Assembly (NCBI RefSeq): GCF_000300975.2
Contig: NZ_AEEC02000009.1
Span: 1 to 64,000, forward strand
Source: Herbaspirillum frisingense GSF30
Lineage (GTDB): Bacteria > Pseudomonadota > Gammaproteobacteria > Burkholderiales > Burkholderiaceae_D
Length of the DNA stretch: 64,000 nt
Direction of reading: 5' to 3'
This document shows positions 46,908 to 57,167 of the stretch, one piece after another. The notes beneath the pieces were generated by a model, which worked only from the letters and a program-made list of their open reading frames with translations, had not been told where the DNA came from and ran no database searches. Made by a program: the position numbers and the translations under genes. Numbering within the stretch: position 1 is the stretch's first letter; each line of letters opens with the position of its first letter.

Positions 46908-48086
46908 ATGCATTCAATGACCCTCCGGGCGCGTCTTGCCCTTCCCTTTAGCCTGATCGCGCTGCTGGCCGGTTGCGCCACCATGCCAGGCTGGATTCCT
47001 ACCTCCGGCGCCAGCCGTGCGCAGGTGATCGAAGAGCCTGCCTCGGGTCGCATCGAGGGTATCCAGCTGGTCGATGTGGATGATGCACTGGCACGCAGGC
47101 TGGCTGCCAGCCGCAAGCACGAGCAATTCGCCAGACTGTTCGACGGCAAGGCCGATGATCGTTACCTGGTGCGTTCCGGCGATGTGGTCGACGTCACCCT
47201 GTGGGAGACCCCGCCCGCGGTGCTGTTCGGAACCGTCTCCGCGGACGCCCATGTCAGCGCGACCACGGTGCAGCCGGTCGCCTTTCCTTCGCAGATGGTG
47301 TCCTCGGACGGCACCATCGGTATTCCCTTTGCGGGTCGCATCGTGGCCAATGACAAGACCACCGAAGAGATCGAGCGCGAGATTGTGCGTCGCCTCAACG
47401 GCAAGGCCAACAGGCCTCAGGTGATGGTGCGCGTGGGGAAGAACAATTCATCCAACGTGACCGTGGTGGGCGAGGTCAGCAACAGTGTGCTCCTGCCACT
47501 GACGCCGCGTCGCGAACGACTGCTGGACGCACTGGCCGCCAGTGGCGGTGTCAAGCAACCGGTCAATCGCATGGCCATCCAGCTTTCGCGTGCCGACCTG
47601 ACCGCCTCCATGCCGCTGGACGCAATCATCCGCGACCCGCGTCAGAACATTGCCTTGCAACCCGGCGATGTGGTGACCGCGTTGTTCCAGTCGCAATCCT
47701 TCTCGGTGCTGGGGGCGACCGGCAAGAACGAGGAAATTCCGTTCGAGGCGGCCGGTATTTCCCTGGCCCAGGCGCTGGCACGCTCCGGTGGACTCAACGA
47801 TAGCCGTGCCGATGCCCGCGGCGTGTTCATCTTCCGCTTCGAAGATCCCGCCCTGGTGCGCAGCGCCCAGCCGCTGGCCGTGGGCGTGGACGGCAAGGTG
47901 CCGGTGGTCTACCAGGTGGACCTGCGCGACCCGGCTTCGCTGTTCGTCACCCAGAACTTCCCGGTGCAGGACCATGACGTGATCTACGTCGCCAATTCGC
48001 CGGCCGCCGAATTCCGCAAGTTCCTCAGTCTGGTGGTCTCCGTGGCAGCCCCCAGTGTCACCCTGAACAATCTGATCAAAGACTAA
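46908..48086 (+). CDS. Capsule export outer-membrane lipoprotein (Wza/BexD/CtrA type)
   Basis: Outer-membrane polysaccharide export lipoprotein of 392 aa. Lipobox LLAGC places the lipidated cysteine at residue 23. The polysaccharide-export domain follows (YLVRSGDVVDVTLWETP), then SLBB-like repeats (VTVVGEVSNSVLLPLTPRRERLLDALAASGG and a second copy around SVLGATGKNEEIPFE), split here only for description. Length matches BexD/CtrA (about 390) rather than E. coli KpsD. It starts the export block and is followed without gap by the permease gene. Confidence 0.93.
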   Translation: MHSMTLRARLALPFSLIALLAGCATMPGWIPTSGASRAQVIEEPASGRIEGIQLVDVDDALARRLAASRKHEQFARLFDGKADDRYLVRSGDVVDVTLWETPPAVLFGTVSADAHVSATTVQPVAFPSQMVSSDGTIGIPFAGRIVANDKTTEEIEREIVRRLNGKANRPQVMVRVGKNNSSNVTVVGEVSNSVLLPLTPRRERLLDALAASGGVKQPVNRMAIQLSRADLTASMPLDAIIRDPRQNIALQPGDVVTALFQSQSFSVLGATGKNEEIPFEAAGISLAQALARSGGLNDSRADARGVFIFRFEDPALVRSAQPLAVGVDGKVPVVYQVDLRDPASLFVTQNFPVQDHDVIYVANSPAAEFRKFLSLVVSVAAPSVTLNNLIKD

Positions 48087-48902
48087 GTGATCGAATCTTC
48101 TGACAATTCACTGGCTCCCCGGCAGCGCAGCGCACTGTCGGTAACGCTGTCGGTCTGGCATGCGATCTTCCTGCGCGAGGCGCTGGATCGCCTGTTCGAC
48201 ATGCGCGCGGCCTGGCTGTGGCTCATCGCCGAGCCGGTGGTGCATATCGGCTTCATTGCGCTGATCTGGCGCTCGCTGCGCATCCAGACCATTGGTGGTG
48301 CCGACCTCGCGGTGTGGACGATGATCGGCATGCTGGGCTTCTTCCTCTACCGTCGCACCGCCCTGCAGGTGAGTTATGCGGTCGAGTCCAACCTGCCGCT
48401 GTTTGCCTATCGCCAGGTCAAGCCTTTCGACACGGCGCTCATGCGCGCGCTGCTGGAGGCCTTCCTGATGGCGGTCATCAGCGCCGTGCTGCTGTTGGGG
48501 GCGGCGCTGCTGGGACACGACACGCTGGCCGTCGATGATCCCTTGCTGGTACTGCTGTCGGCAGTGGCCTTGTGGCTGTTCGCGCTGGGCTATGGCCTGG
48601 TGGCTTCGGTGCTCATGGCGCTGGTGCCGGAGAGCGAACATGTCCTCAAGCTGCTGATGATGCCGCTCTATCTGCTCTCGGGCGTCATCTTGCCGATGTC
48701 GGCCGTGCCCGAGCCTTATCGCGGCTGGCTGATGTACAACCCGGTCGCCAACGGCCTGGAGCTGATCCGTCTGGGATACATGGAGAACTACCACGCAGTC
48801 GCCGAGACCAGTCTCGACTACCTGTTGATGTGGGCCTTGTCCAGCCTGTTCCTGGGACTGGTTCTGTACCGCCGCTTTGAACGAAAGCTGGTGATGCAAT
48901 GA
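48087..48902 (+). CDS. kpsM: Capsular polysaccharide ABC transporter permease (KpsM/BexB/CtrC)
   Basis: ABC-2 type inner-membrane permease, 271 aa with about six transmembrane helices and the family pattern LWRSLRIQTIGGADLAVWTMIGMLGFFLYRR in its first third (read in parts). It begins at GTG 48087, the base right after the stop of the lipoprotein gene, and overlaps the ATPase start as ATGA. It would move the lipid-linked polysaccharide across the inner membrane. Confidence 0.93.
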   Translation: MIESSDNSLAPRQRSALSVTLSVWHAIFLREALDRLFDMRAAWLWLIAEPVVHIGFIALIWRSLRIQTIGGADLAVWTMIGMLGFFLYRRTALQVSYAVESNLPLFAYRQVKPFDTALMRALLEAFLMAVISAVLLLGAALLGHDTLAVDDPLLVLLSAVALWLFALGYGLVASVLMALVPESEHVLKLLMMPLYLLSGVILPMSAVPEPYRGWLMYNPVANGLELIRLGYMENYHAVAETSLDYLLMWALSSLFLGLVLYRRFERKLVMQ

Positions 48903-49561
48903 TCCTGGTCGACGACGTTCACAAGCGCTACATGACGGAGCATGGCGTGGGACGCTGGGTACTGCGCGGCATCAATCTGCGCATCCCTACGGCGAGCAAC
49001 GTTGCATTGATCGGCGCCAACGGGGCCGGTAAATCGACCTTGTTGCGCATCATCTGCGGCGCTGACCAGCCCAGCAAGGGATCGGTCCAGCGTCAATGCC
49101 GTGTGTCTTGGCCGATGGGGCAGGGCGGCCTGGAAGGCACGCTCACCGGACGCCAGAACGCGAAGTTTGTCTGCCGTGTGCATGGCCATCGCAGCGATCT
49201 GGCCGAACGTCTGCAGTTCATCCAGGACTTCGCCGAACTCGGGCCGGCTTTTGATGAGCCGGTCAAGACCTATTCGTCAGGCATGCGCTCGCGGCTGCAA
49301 TTCGGACTCTCGCTGGCCTTCGACTTCGACGTCTATATCTCCGACGAAGTGACTGCGGCTGGCGATGCTGCCTTTCGGCGCAAGGCGGCAGCGGCATTCA
49401 AGTCCATGACCAATCGGGCCGGTCTGATCATGGTGGCGCACGACGAGCGCACGCTGCGCGATTTTTGCCAGTCCGGCATATGGATCCACGATGGTCGAGC
49501 CGACTGGTTCGACGACATTGAAGATGCACTGAAGGCATACAAAGAGACGTTGAACCCATGA
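48899..49561 (+). CDS. kpsT: Capsular polysaccharide ABC transporter ATPase (KpsT/BexA/CtrD)
   Basis: A 220-aa ATPase with Walker A GANGAGKSTLLR (about 40-51), the capsule-type signature TYSSGMRSRLQFGLSLAF and Walker B-like DVYISDEVTAAGD, which replaces the usual DEP as in other KpsT proteins. ATGA overlaps on both sides link it translationally to the permease and to kpsE. Confidence 0.95.
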   Translation: MILVDDVHKRYMTEHGVGRWVLRGINLRIPTASNVALIGANGAGKSTLLRIICGADQPSKGSVQRQCRVSWPMGQGGLEGTLTGRQNAKFVCRVHGHRSDLAERLQFIQDFAELGPAFDEPVKTYSSGMRSRLQFGLSLAFDFDVYISDEVTAAGDAAFRRKAAAAFKSMTNRAGLIMVAHDERTLRDFCQSGIWIHDGRADWFDDIEDALKAYKETLNP

Positions 49562-50724
49562 GTAACATGCAAGCAGAAAATTCCCCAATCTCCGTCAAGG
49601 GCTCGCGCTGGGCGCGCCTGAAACAGGACTGGTTGTCCATCCGCATTTTCGGGAAGCTGATCCGTGTCATCGCCGTGCTGGCCGTGCTGATCAGCCTCTA
49701 TTGGCTCTTTGTGGCCTCGGACCGATATGTCTCGGAAGCGACCGTGATCCTGCGCAAGACCGACTCCGCAGCCTCTGCGGCCACCGACCTTTCCGCCGTC
49801 ACCAAGGGCATGCTGGGCATCAATCGGGCCGATCAGTTCCTGCTGCGGGAATACCTGCTGTCGGTGGACATGCTCAAAAAGCTCGACCAGAAACTGCACC
49901 TGCGCGAGCACTACAGTGACAGCGAGCATGACCCCTTCTCGCGGATGTGGCTGGGCCGCGATTCGATCGAGCATTTCCATGCCTATTACCTGTCGCGGGT
50001 CAGCGTGGAATATGACGACTACGCCGGGGTACTGCGTATCGCAGTACAGGCGTACGACGCCAAGTTTTCCCAGGATCTGGCGCGTGCGCTGGTCCAGGAA
50101 GGCGAGCGCTACATGAACCAGCTGGGCCATGAACTGGCTCAGGCGCAGGTCGATTTCCTGGTCGGGCAGGTCGATACCGCACGCCTGCGGGTACAACAGA
50201 CCAACCAGGCACTGCTGCGCTTCCAGAACAGCAAGGGATTGATCTCGCCTCAGACCACGGCCGAGGGCATCAACGCCATCGTGTCCAAACTGGAAGATCA
50301 GCGCTCCCAGATCCAGACCAATCTGGCCGCCTTGCCTCGCAACCTCAATGCCGATCATCCCAATGTGGTGATGCTGCAGAACTCGCTGGCAGCGGTAGAC
50401 CGCCAGATCGCCCGCGAGCGCGCCAAGCTCGCGCAGCCCGAAGGCAAGACCCTGAACTACACCATGGAAGAGTACCAGCGGCTGCAGATGGAAACGGTGT
50501 TTGCCCAGGATATCTACAAGGCCGCCCTGGCCGGGCTGGAGCGGGGACGCTCGGAGGCTACCCGGATGATCGACAAGGTTTCCGTGCTGCAGACGCCGAA
50601 CCTGCCCGAGTATCCGCTGGAGCCGCGCCGTCTCTATAACGCCTTCTTCACCTTGCTGGTGGCACTCATGCTGGCCGGCATCCTGAAGCTTCTCGAAAGC
50701 ATCGTACGCGATCACGTTGATTGA
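49558..50724 (+). CDS. kpsE: Capsule export inner-membrane periplasmic adaptor (KpsE/BexC/CtrB)
   Basis: Polysaccharide co-polymerase-3 family protein of 388 aa: short cytoplasmic N-terminus, TM1 (about 35-55), a long periplasmic coiled-coil domain (about 150-330), and TM2 near the C-terminus (about 360-378). The [10 protein letters not shown] motif before TM2 is typical. It connects the ABC transporter with the outer-membrane lipoprotein. ATGA overlap with kpsT. Confidence 0.93.
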   Translation: MSNMQAENSPISVKGSRWARLKQDWLSIRIFGKLIRVIAVLAVLISLYWLFVASDRYVSEATVILRKTDSAASAATDLSAVTKGMLGINRADQFLLREYLLSVDMLKKLDQKLHLREHYSDSEHDPFSRMWLGRDSIEHFHAYYLSRVSVEYDDYAGVLRIAVQAYDAKFSQDLARALVQEGERYMNQLGHELAQAQVDFLVGQVDTARLRVQQTNQALLRFQNSKGLISPQTTAEGINAIVSKLEDQRSQIQTNLAALPRNLNADHPNVVMLQNSLAAVDRQIARERAKLAQPEGKTLNYTMEEYQRLQMETVFAQDIYKAALAGLERGRSEATRMIDKVSVLQTPNLPEYPLEPRRLYNAFFTLLVALMLAGILKLLESIVRDHVD

Positions 50725-50741
50725 CCTATGGGGGGAACCAG

Positions 50742-51875
50742 ATGAAAGTACTGACTGTTTTTGGAACACGGCCGGAAGCCATCAAGATGGCGCCGCTGGT
50801 CAAGCTGCTGGAAGAAACACCTAGCATCGATGCCAAGGTGTGCGTGACGGCGCAGCACCGGCAGATGCTGGATCAGGTGCTCGAACTGTTTGAGATCACG
50901 CCAGACTTCGATCTTGACATCATGAAGCCGGGCCAGACCCTGTCCGATATCACCCGTGAAATCCTGGCGCGCATCGAATCGGTGCTGCAGGAATTCCAGC
51001 CCGACGTGGTGCTGGTACACGGTGATACCTCCACGACCTTTGCCACGACACTGGCCGCGTACTACCGCAAGATCACGGTAGGTCACGTGGAGGCGGGTCT
51101 GCGCACCGGCGACCTGTATTCGCCCTGGCCTGAGGAAGCCAATCGCAAGCTCACCGGCGCGCTGGCGAAGCTGCATTTCTCTCCCACCGACATGTCGCGC
51201 CAGAACCTGCTGGTCGAGAACGTGGATGAAGGCAACATCGTCGTCACCGGCAATACCGTCATCGATGCCCTGCTGGCAGTGAAAGACAAGATCGACAGCG
51301 ACGCCTTGCTGCAGCAGGAATTTTCGCAGCGCTTCGGGTTCATTCGCCAGGACGCCCGCGTGATCCTGATCACCGGCCATCGGCGCGAGAACTTCGGCGC
51401 CGGTTTCGAACGCATGTGCGGCGCAATCGCCGAACTGGCCGACCGCTATCCGCAGGCGGATTTCGTCTATCCGGTGCACCTCAATCCCAATGTGCGCGAG
51501 CCGGTCAACCGCATCCTGCAGGGCCTGGCCAATGTCCATCTGATCGAGCCCCTGGATTACCTGCCCTTCGTCTACCTGATGCAGCGCTCGCACCTGATTC
51601 TGACCGACTCCGGCGGCATCCAGGAAGAGGCTCCGTCGCTGGGCAAGCCGGTGCTGGTCATGCGCGACACCACCGAGCGACCCGAGGCGGTCACGGCCGG
51701 CACCGTCAGACTGGTCGGCACCAGCCGCGAAGAGATCGTCAATGGCGTGAGCATGCTCATGGACGACGCCGCAGCCTACCAGGCCATGTCGCGTGCCCAT
51801 AACCCCTACGGCGACGGTCGTGCCTGCCAGCGGATCGTCGAAGCACTGCTGGCAAGGAAGGCCAGCTTGAACTGA
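50742..51875 (+). CDS. wecB: UDP-N-acetylglucosamine 2-epimerase (non-hydrolysing)
   Basis: Converts UDP-GlcNAc to UDP-ManNAc. The 377-aa protein begins [19 protein letters not shown] and has [21 protein letters not shown], the [20 protein letters not shown] nucleotide-binding block and the catalytic Asp/Glu/His context of the family. GGGGGAA precedes ATG 50742, preferred to the open frame from 50721. It pairs with wecC. Confidence 0.95.
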   Translation: MKVLTVFGTRPEAIKMAPLVKLLEETPSIDAKVCVTAQHRQMLDQVLELFEITPDFDLDIMKPGQTLSDITREILARIESVLQEFQPDVVLVHGDTSTTFATTLAAYYRKITVGHVEAGLRTGDLYSPWPEEANRKLTGALAKLHFSPTDMSRQNLLVENVDEGNIVVTGNTVIDALLAVKDKIDSDALLQQEFSQRFGFIRQDARVILITGHRRENFGAGFERMCGAIAELADRYPQADFVYPVHLNPNVREPVNRILQGLANVHLIEPLDYLPFVYLMQRSHLILTDSGGIQEEAPSLGKPVLVMRDTTERPEAVTAGTVRLVGTSREEIVNGVSMLMDDAAAYQAMSRAHNPYGDGRACQRIVEALLARKASLN

Positions 51876-51927
51876 GCGCCGCGTGCGGCGGGTTCCGCGA
51901 GTTCCATTTCCAACGAAGGTAAAAGTC

Positions 51928-53190
51928 ATGCAAGCAAGTCAGCAATTCAAGACCATCTCGGTGATCGGGCTGGGTTACATCGGTCTGCCCACGGCCGCGG
52001 TCTTTGCCTCGCGCGGGGTGAAGGTGATCGGGGTGGACGTCAATGCTCGTGCCGTCGACACCATCAATCGTGGCGAGATCCATATCGTGGAGCCGGATCT
52101 GGACATCGTGGTGCGCGCGGTCGTCACCGATGGCGCCCTGCGCGCCACCACCGTGGCCGAGCCGGCGGATGCTTTCCTGGTGGCGGTGCCAACGCCCTTC
52201 AAGGAGGGCTTCGAACCGGACCTGTCCTATATTGAATCGGCGGCCCGTGGCATCGCCCCGGTGCTCAAGAAGGGCGATCTGGTGATCCTGGAATCGACCT
52301 CGCCGGTTGGCGCCACCGAACGCATGGCCGAGTGGCTGGGCGAGGCCCGTCCTGACCTGAGCTTCCCGCAGAATGCCGGCGAGGCCTCCGATATCCGCGT
52401 GGCGCACTGCCCGGAGCGTGTGTTGCCGGGCCATGTGCTGCGCGAGCTGGTGTCCAATGATCGCGTCATCGGCGGTATGACTCCGGCGTGCTCGGCTGCC
52501 GCTGCAGCCCTGTACAAGATCTTTGTCGAAGGCGAGTGTGTCATCACCACGGCGCGCACTGCGGAGATGTGCAAGCTCACCGAAAACTCCTTCCGTGATA
52601 CCAACATCGCATTTGCCAACGAACTGTCGTTAATCTGTGACCAGCTCGATATCGATGTGCGCGAGCTGATCGCACTGGCCAATCGCCACCCACGCGTGAA
52701 CATCCTGCAGCCGGGTGCTGGCGTGGGCGGTCACTGCATTGCGGTGGACCCCTGGTTCATCGTGCACAGCAATCCGGAACAGGCCAAGCTGATCCGTACC
52801 GCACGTGAAGTCAATGACTTCAAGCCGAAGTGGGTCATCGGCAAGGTGGAAGAAGCCATGGCGCAGGCCAGGATGACCGGCGCGGACGTGCGTATCGCCT
52901 GCCTGGGCCTGGCTTTCAAGCCGGACATCGACGACCTGCGCGAGAGTCCGGCGGTGGATATCGCTCATGAGCTCTCGTCCCGCTATGCGGGCCAGGTGTC
53001 ACTGGTGGAGCCCAATATCGAGGCGCTTCCAGCCCAGCTGGCCGAGGCCCGCCTGGTCGCGCTCGATACCGCGCTGGCCGAGGCCAATGTGATTGCCGTG
53101 CTGGTGGCGCACAAGGAATTCCGCGACCTGCGTTCCAGACTCAAGCCCCACCAGCGTCTGGTCGACGTGGTCGGTATCTCCAGGGCATGA
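51928..53190 (+). CDS. wecC: UDP-N-acetyl-D-mannosamine dehydrogenase
   Basis: Oxidises UDP-ManNAc to UDP-ManNAc uronic acid with two NAD. The 420-aa protein has the Rossmann motif VIGLGYIGLPTAAVFA, ESTSPVGATER, the central CKLTENSFRDTNIAFANE helix and the catalytic cysteine in GVGGHCIAVDPWF. Start ATG 51928 (MQASQQFKTIS) has AAGGT upstream; the open frame from 51883 is not needed. With wecB it predicts ManNAcA as a negatively charged sugar of this polysaccharide. Confidence 0.95.
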   Translation: MQASQQFKTISVIGLGYIGLPTAAVFASRGVKVIGVDVNARAVDTINRGEIHIVEPDLDIVVRAVVTDGALRATTVAEPADAFLVAVPTPFKEGFEPDLSYIESAARGIAPVLKKGDLVILESTSPVGATERMAEWLGEARPDLSFPQNAGEASDIRVAHCPERVLPGHVLRELVSNDRVIGGMTPACSAAAAALYKIFVEGECVITTARTAEMCKLTENSFRDTNIAFANELSLICDQLDIDVRELIALANRHPRVNILQPGAGVGGHCIAVDPWFIVHSNPEQAKLIRTAREVNDFKPKWVIGKVEEAMAQARMTGADVRIACLGLAFKPDIDDLRESPAVDIAHELSSRYAGQVSLVEPNIEALPAQLAEARLVALDTALAEANVIAVLVAHKEFRDLRSRLKPHQRLVDVVGISRA

Positions 53191-53203
53191 AGCCAGGCCG
53201 GAC

Positions 53204-53225
53204 GGCGAACGCGACAAGGTTCGCC
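53204..53225 (+). promoter_or_regulatory. Intercistronic hairpin between wecC and the GT4 gene
   Basis: GGCGAAC-(8 nt)-GTTCGCC forms a 7-bp stem that can be extended by the flanking CCGG/CCGG, with no T-tract, 14 bp after the wecC stop. Confidence 0.35.
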
Positions 53226-53253
53226 CGCCGGCACCTCCAGAAAGGTAACTATC

Positions 53254-54597
53254 TTGTTCTTGAAACGGCTCCGGTCAATGACCTTGACGATGGCGATCAA
53301 TCGCCATCTGACGGTTTGCGCCTTGCGTTGGCTGGTCAAGCGCAAGGCACGCAGGGCGCCGGAGTACACCCCGCGTCCGGGTAGCCTGCTGTATGTGGCT
53401 GCCAGCGCCCTGCCTTATCACGTCTCCGGCTATACCAACCGGACCCAGGAGATCATTGTCGCGCTGCGCTCGGTCGGCGCGGATGTGAGCGTGATGACCC
53501 GCCCTGGCTATCCCTGGGATCGCAAGGACCGCGTCGTCGATGCCGGTCCTGACGCCACCCTGGTCGACGGCATCCTCTATCACCACAGCCGGAGCCCCTC
53601 CAACCATCGTCCGGTGCTGCAGTTTGCACTGCAGGCCGCGCCTGCCATTGCGCAACTGGCGGCCAGCCGCAAAGTGGCTGCCATCCACGCCGCTTCCAAC
53701 CACACCAATGCCTTGCCGGCCCTGCTGGCGGCGCGTCGACTGGGAATTCCCTTTCACTACGAGATGCGCGGCCTGTGGGAACTGAGCCGTATCTCCCGTT
53801 CGCCCGACTTCGAGGGCAGTTGGGCCTTCCGCCAGGGGCTGGCACTGGAACGTCTGGTGGCGTCCCAGGCGGATCGCCTGTTCGTCATCTCGGAACAGTT
53901 GGGTAAGTACATCCAGCAGCATTGGGGCATTCCTGCCGAACGTATGACGCTGTTACCCAATTGCATCGATGCGGATCGCATTCCGGCGGCCGATCCTGCC
54001 CAGGCAGTGCCACTGACCATCGGTTACGCCGGCTCGCTGATCGTCTACGAAGGTCTGGATACCTTGCTGGAGGCCGTCGCCCGGCTCAAGCGTGAAGGCC
54101 TGGCGGTGCGCTTGCACGTGGCAGGCCACGGCGAAGCAGGCCAGGCACTGCAAGAGCAGGCGCGCCAACTGGGCATCGACGATGTGGTGTGTTTCCATGG
54201 CCGCGTCAGCGCCGTGCAGGCGCGCGCCATCATCGGCCGCTGCGCGGTGATCTGCATTCCACGTCGTCCCTTCGAGGTTTGCAAGATCGTGCCGCCGCTG
54301 AAGCTGGTGGAAGCCCTGGCCATGGCGCGTCCGGTCGTGGTCCCTGATCTGCCGGTGTTCGTCGACGAGATGGGCAGTGATCCTGCCGGCTGGTTCTTCA
54401 AGGCAGGCGACTCCGCAGATCTTGCTCGCACACTCAGGGTGGCGCTGGAAGATCATGCGCAACTGGCTGTGATTGGCCAGCGTGCGCGTACCTATGCGAT
54501 AGGGCAACGCCGCTGGCAGGGTTTCGTCGGTGCGGCAGTGCCGAGTGCTACCCCTCGGGCGAGCGCCGGCAATATGGGAGCACCGCATGGTCGGTAG
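53254..54597 (+). CDS. Glycosyltransferase family 4 protein
   Basis: GT-B fold glycosyltransferase of 447 aa. N-terminal half: LYVAASALPYHVSGYTNRTQEIIVALRSVGADV-type acceptor domain (read in parts). C-terminal half: IGYAGSLIVYEGLDTLLEAV and KLVEALAMARPVVVPDLPVF, the nucleotide-sugar binding EX7E-like region. Start TTG 53254 has AGAAAGG upstream; ATG 53278 is an alternative. No signal or transmembrane segment, so cytosolic. Sugar donor unknown. Confidence 0.88.
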   Translation: MFLKRLRSMTLTMAINRHLTVCALRWLVKRKARRAPEYTPRPGSLLYVAASALPYHVSGYTNRTQEIIVALRSVGADVSVMTRPGYPWDRKDRVVDAGPDATLVDGILYHHSRSPSNHRPVLQFALQAAPAIAQLAASRKVAAIHAASNHTNALPALLAARRLGIPFHYEMRGLWELSRISRSPDFEGSWAFRQGLALERLVASQADRLFVISEQLGKYIQQHWGIPAERMTLLPNCIDADRIPAADPAQAVPLTIGYAGSLIVYEGLDTLLEAVARLKREGLAVRLHVAGHGEAGQALQEQARQLGIDDVVCFHGRVSAVQARAIIGRCAVICIPRRPFEVCKIVPPLKLVEALAMARPVVVPDLPVFVDEMGSDPAGWFFKAGDSADLARTLRVALEDHAQLAVIGQRARTYAIGQRRWQGFVGAAVPSATPRASAGNMGAPHGR

Positions 54598-55672
54598 AGT
54601 CATTCGCGCCGTCGGTTCGCTGATATACCGCTTCCCCGAATTGCAGGAAGACCAACCGGCAGCCGGTCCCTTCGGTCAGCTCAAGATCGCGTTGGTCACC
54701 GACCATTTCACCGCCGACTGCCTTTCCGGAGAATGTCGCGTGCGGGCGCTCACGCCTGCCAACTACCGCAGCGTCATCGGTGAGTGGAAGCCCGATCTGG
54801 TGTTCGTCGAATCGGCTTTCCACGGCATACGGGGCAGCTGGCGCTACGAGCTGGCCCGCCAGCCCCGGTTGCTGCGCCTGACACGACCGACGGCCATCTT
54901 CAGGCTGATCGATTTCGCCAAGGCCCAGGGTATTCCGACGGTCTTCTGGAACAAGGACGACGGCGCCTATTTCGAGCCCTTCATCGACGTGGCCAGGCAT
55001 TTCGATTACATCTTCACCACCGACGAGACCTGCGTGCCCCGGTACCGTGCAGCCGCCCCCGGTGCGCGCGCGGTCAACACGCTGATCATGCCCTACCAGC
55101 CGGCTTTCCATCGTTTTGATGGCTTTCGCTTCACGCACAAGGAAGCCTGTTTCACCGGGAGCTACTATCGTCGCATCCTGGGCGCGCGCCGGGAATTCCT
55201 GGACAGCGCTTTCCAGACATGCGCCGATACCGCGCTGACGCTCAACGTCTTCGATCGCAATCACGACCGGCTTTCCCGGTACATCGAATTCCGCTATCCC
55301 CGCGGCAGCCACCTGAACGTACAGCGTGGCGTTGCGCATCGCCAGACGGCGGAGATCTACAAGCGGCATGTCCTCTCGCTCAATGTGAATTCGGTCACCG
55401 CATCCGACACCATGTTTTCTCGGCGCCTGCTGGAAATCCTGGCCTGTGGCGGCATTGCGGTGACCAATCCGAGCCGTTCGGTGGAACGGCACTTCGCCGA
55501 TTTTTGCCATGTTGTGCGCAATCGGGAAGAGATGCAGGAAGTCTTCGGTCGTCTCAAGCATGGCCCGTCGTCTCTGGATCTGGAGCGTGCCGAAGCAGGC
55601 GCCCGTTACGTACGTGCCCATCACACCTGGTCACATCGGCTGCAGGAAGTCTGCGCCGTGCTTGGTCTCTGA
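54587..55672 (+). CDS. CgeB-like glycosyltransferase
   Basis: A 361-aa protein of the CgeB/DUF3880-type GT-B group: FVESAFHG, TVFWNKDDGAYFEPFIDVA, FTTDETCVPRY, CFTGSYYRR and the C-terminal SRRLLEILACGGIAVTNPS, characteristic of spore-coat and capsule transferases. ATG 54587 has GGGAG upstream and overlaps the previous gene by 11 bp. Its blocks are closely mirrored in the N-terminal part of the partial gene at 61458, so the two are paralogues. Confidence 0.85.
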   Translation: MVGRVIRAVGSLIYRFPELQEDQPAAGPFGQLKIALVTDHFTADCLSGECRVRALTPANYRSVIGEWKPDLVFVESAFHGIRGSWRYELARQPRLLRLTRPTAIFRLIDFAKAQGIPTVFWNKDDGAYFEPFIDVARHFDYIFTTDETCVPRYRAAAPGARAVNTLIMPYQPAFHRFDGFRFTHKEACFTGSYYRRILGARREFLDSAFQTCADTALTLNVFDRNHDRLSRYIEFRYPRGSHLNVQRGVAHRQTAEIYKRHVLSLNVNSVTASDTMFSRRLLEILACGGIAVTNPSRSVERHFADFCHVVRNREEMQEVFGRLKHGPSSLDLERAEAGARYVRAHHTWSHRLQEVCAVLGL

Positions 55673-55682
55673 AGGGCGCAGC

Positions 55683-57167
55683 GTGCTGGTCTCCATTTTT
55701 TCCTTCCTCGCCCAGGCCATTTTCTGGCTGGTAGTCTGCTATTTCTTCCTGTACGTGGGGCTGGAGCTGCGTGCCTTGCTGATCTCGCGCAAGACCGAGC
55801 GGCGCAAGCTGGCGCAGTTGACGGCGACACCGGCGCTGCCTGTGCAGCCACCCGCCGGCTATCCGCCGGTCACCGTGCTGCTGCCGGTCTGTAACGAATC
55901 TGCCGTGATCGAACGCCTGATCCACGCCGTCTGCCAGATGCAGTACCCGGCAGGCCAGCTCGAGATTCTGGTGCTGGACGATTCGACCGATCAGACCTCG
56001 GCGCTGGCGCAGCAGGCGGCCAGCCGCTACCAGGCTGCCGGTATCGATATCCGCGTGCTGCGGCGCCCCGACAGGAATGGCTTCAAGGCGGGCAACCTGA
56101 TCCATGGCATCGAACAGTCGCGTGGCGAGTTCTTTGCCATCTTCGATGCCGATTTTTTGCCACCGGCGGATTTCCTGCTGCGTACGATGCCTTGTTTCAG
56201 CGACCCGGAACTGGGCTTCCTGCAGACCGGCATCGGCTATGAAAACCGCGACCACTCCTTCCTGACGCGGTTCCAGGCCATGGAGATGGGCCACCAGCAA
56301 TATGTGACCGTGGGACTGAGTGAAGATGGCGACATGGCTTCCCTCAGCGGAAGTTCCTGCGTCTGGCGCAAGCGCTGCATCGAGGCCGTGGGTGGCTGGA
56401 GCGATGCCACCGTGACCGAAGATGTCGACCTGGGTTACCGTGCCCAGTTCAGCCACTGGAAGTACGCCTACCTGCGCGATGTGATGTCGATGTCGATCCT
56501 GCCTGAGACCATCAGCGCCTTTCGCATGCAGCGTGAGCGTTGGGGGCGCGGCTTGATCCACAGCGCCTTCAAGCATGCCGGGGCCATGTTCCACCAGCGC
56601 ATGCCGCTGATGCGAAGACTGCATGCCATCTCGACCATGTTTTCTTCGCTGCTGCTGGCTTCCATCCACGTGCTGGTCCTGTTGAGTCTGCCGTTGAACT
56701 ATCTCCTGAACTTCGAGGCGGCCAGTGTCCAGTGGGGCGCCTTGCTGTTCTTCGTTCTGGCCGGCGTCTGGGGTATCGACAATGCCATCGGCGCCAGCAA
56801 GGGCGCGTGGATCAACGATAAACGCTCCCTGGGACGCATGGTCTGGGATTCCTATCTCTACATCGCGCTGTTCCTGCCGATGGCCTGGTACTACTTCTTC
56901 GGCGGTTGCCGCGCCCTGTTCGGCGTCTATGGCGAGTTCCACCGTACCCCCAAGGCCGGCGACGAACATCGTACGAAGATGCCTCGCGCCAACACCGCCA
57001 TGCTGTTGGGAGAGATATTTACGTTTTTCTATTCGCTGGCGGCCGTGCTGGTTGCGCTGGACGAAGACAATTTTTGCCTGGTACCACTGAACGTGACCGT
57101 CTGCGTCGGCTTCGCGATGGTGCTGTACTGGTCCTGGAAGGAAAGGTTGAGCCGTGATCATGGCTGA
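55683..57167 (+). CDS. Membrane glycosyltransferase family 2 (BcsA-like, processive type)
   Basis: A 494-aa integral membrane GT2. One N-terminal TM (about 5-30), a cytosolic GT-A domain with VLLPVCNESAVIERL, VLDDSTDQTS, FDADFLPP, TEDVDLGYR and QRERW (the QxxRW of processive synthases), then four to five C-terminal TM helices. GTG 55683 with AAGGG upstream fits better than the open frame from 55509, which lies inside the previous gene. No PilZ domain follows. It could elongate a beta-linked homopolymer or add single residues at the membrane. Confidence 0.88.
   Translation: MLVSIFSFLAQAIFWLVVCYFFLYVGLELRALLISRKTERRKLAQLTATPALPVQPPAGYPPVTVLLPVCNESAVIERLIHAVCQMQYPAGQLEILVLDDSTDQTSALAQQAASRYQAAGIDIRVLRRPDRNGFKAGNLIHGIEQSRGEFFAIFDADFLPPADFLLRTMPCFSDPELGFLQTGIGYENRDHSFLTRFQAMEMGHQQYVTVGLSEDGDMASLSGSSCVWRKRCIEAVGGWSDATVTEDVDLGYRAQFSHWKYAYLRDVMSMSILPETISAFRMQRERWGRGLIHSAFKHAGAMFHQRMPLMRRLHAISTMFSSLLLASIHVLVLLSLPLNYLLNFEAASVQWGALLFFVLAGVWGIDNAIGASKGAWINDKRSLGRMVWDSYLYIALFLPMAWYYFFGGCRALFGVYGEFHRTPKAGDEHRTKMPRANTAMLLGEIFTFFYSLAAVLVALDEDNFCLVPLNVTVCVGFAMVLYWSWKERLSRDHG

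Noticed and set aside
55509-55682. An extended N-terminus for the GT2 membrane transferase
   Set aside because: The extension lies entirely inside the preceding CgeB-like gene in another frame, and GTG 55683 has a good ribosome binding site directly before TM1.
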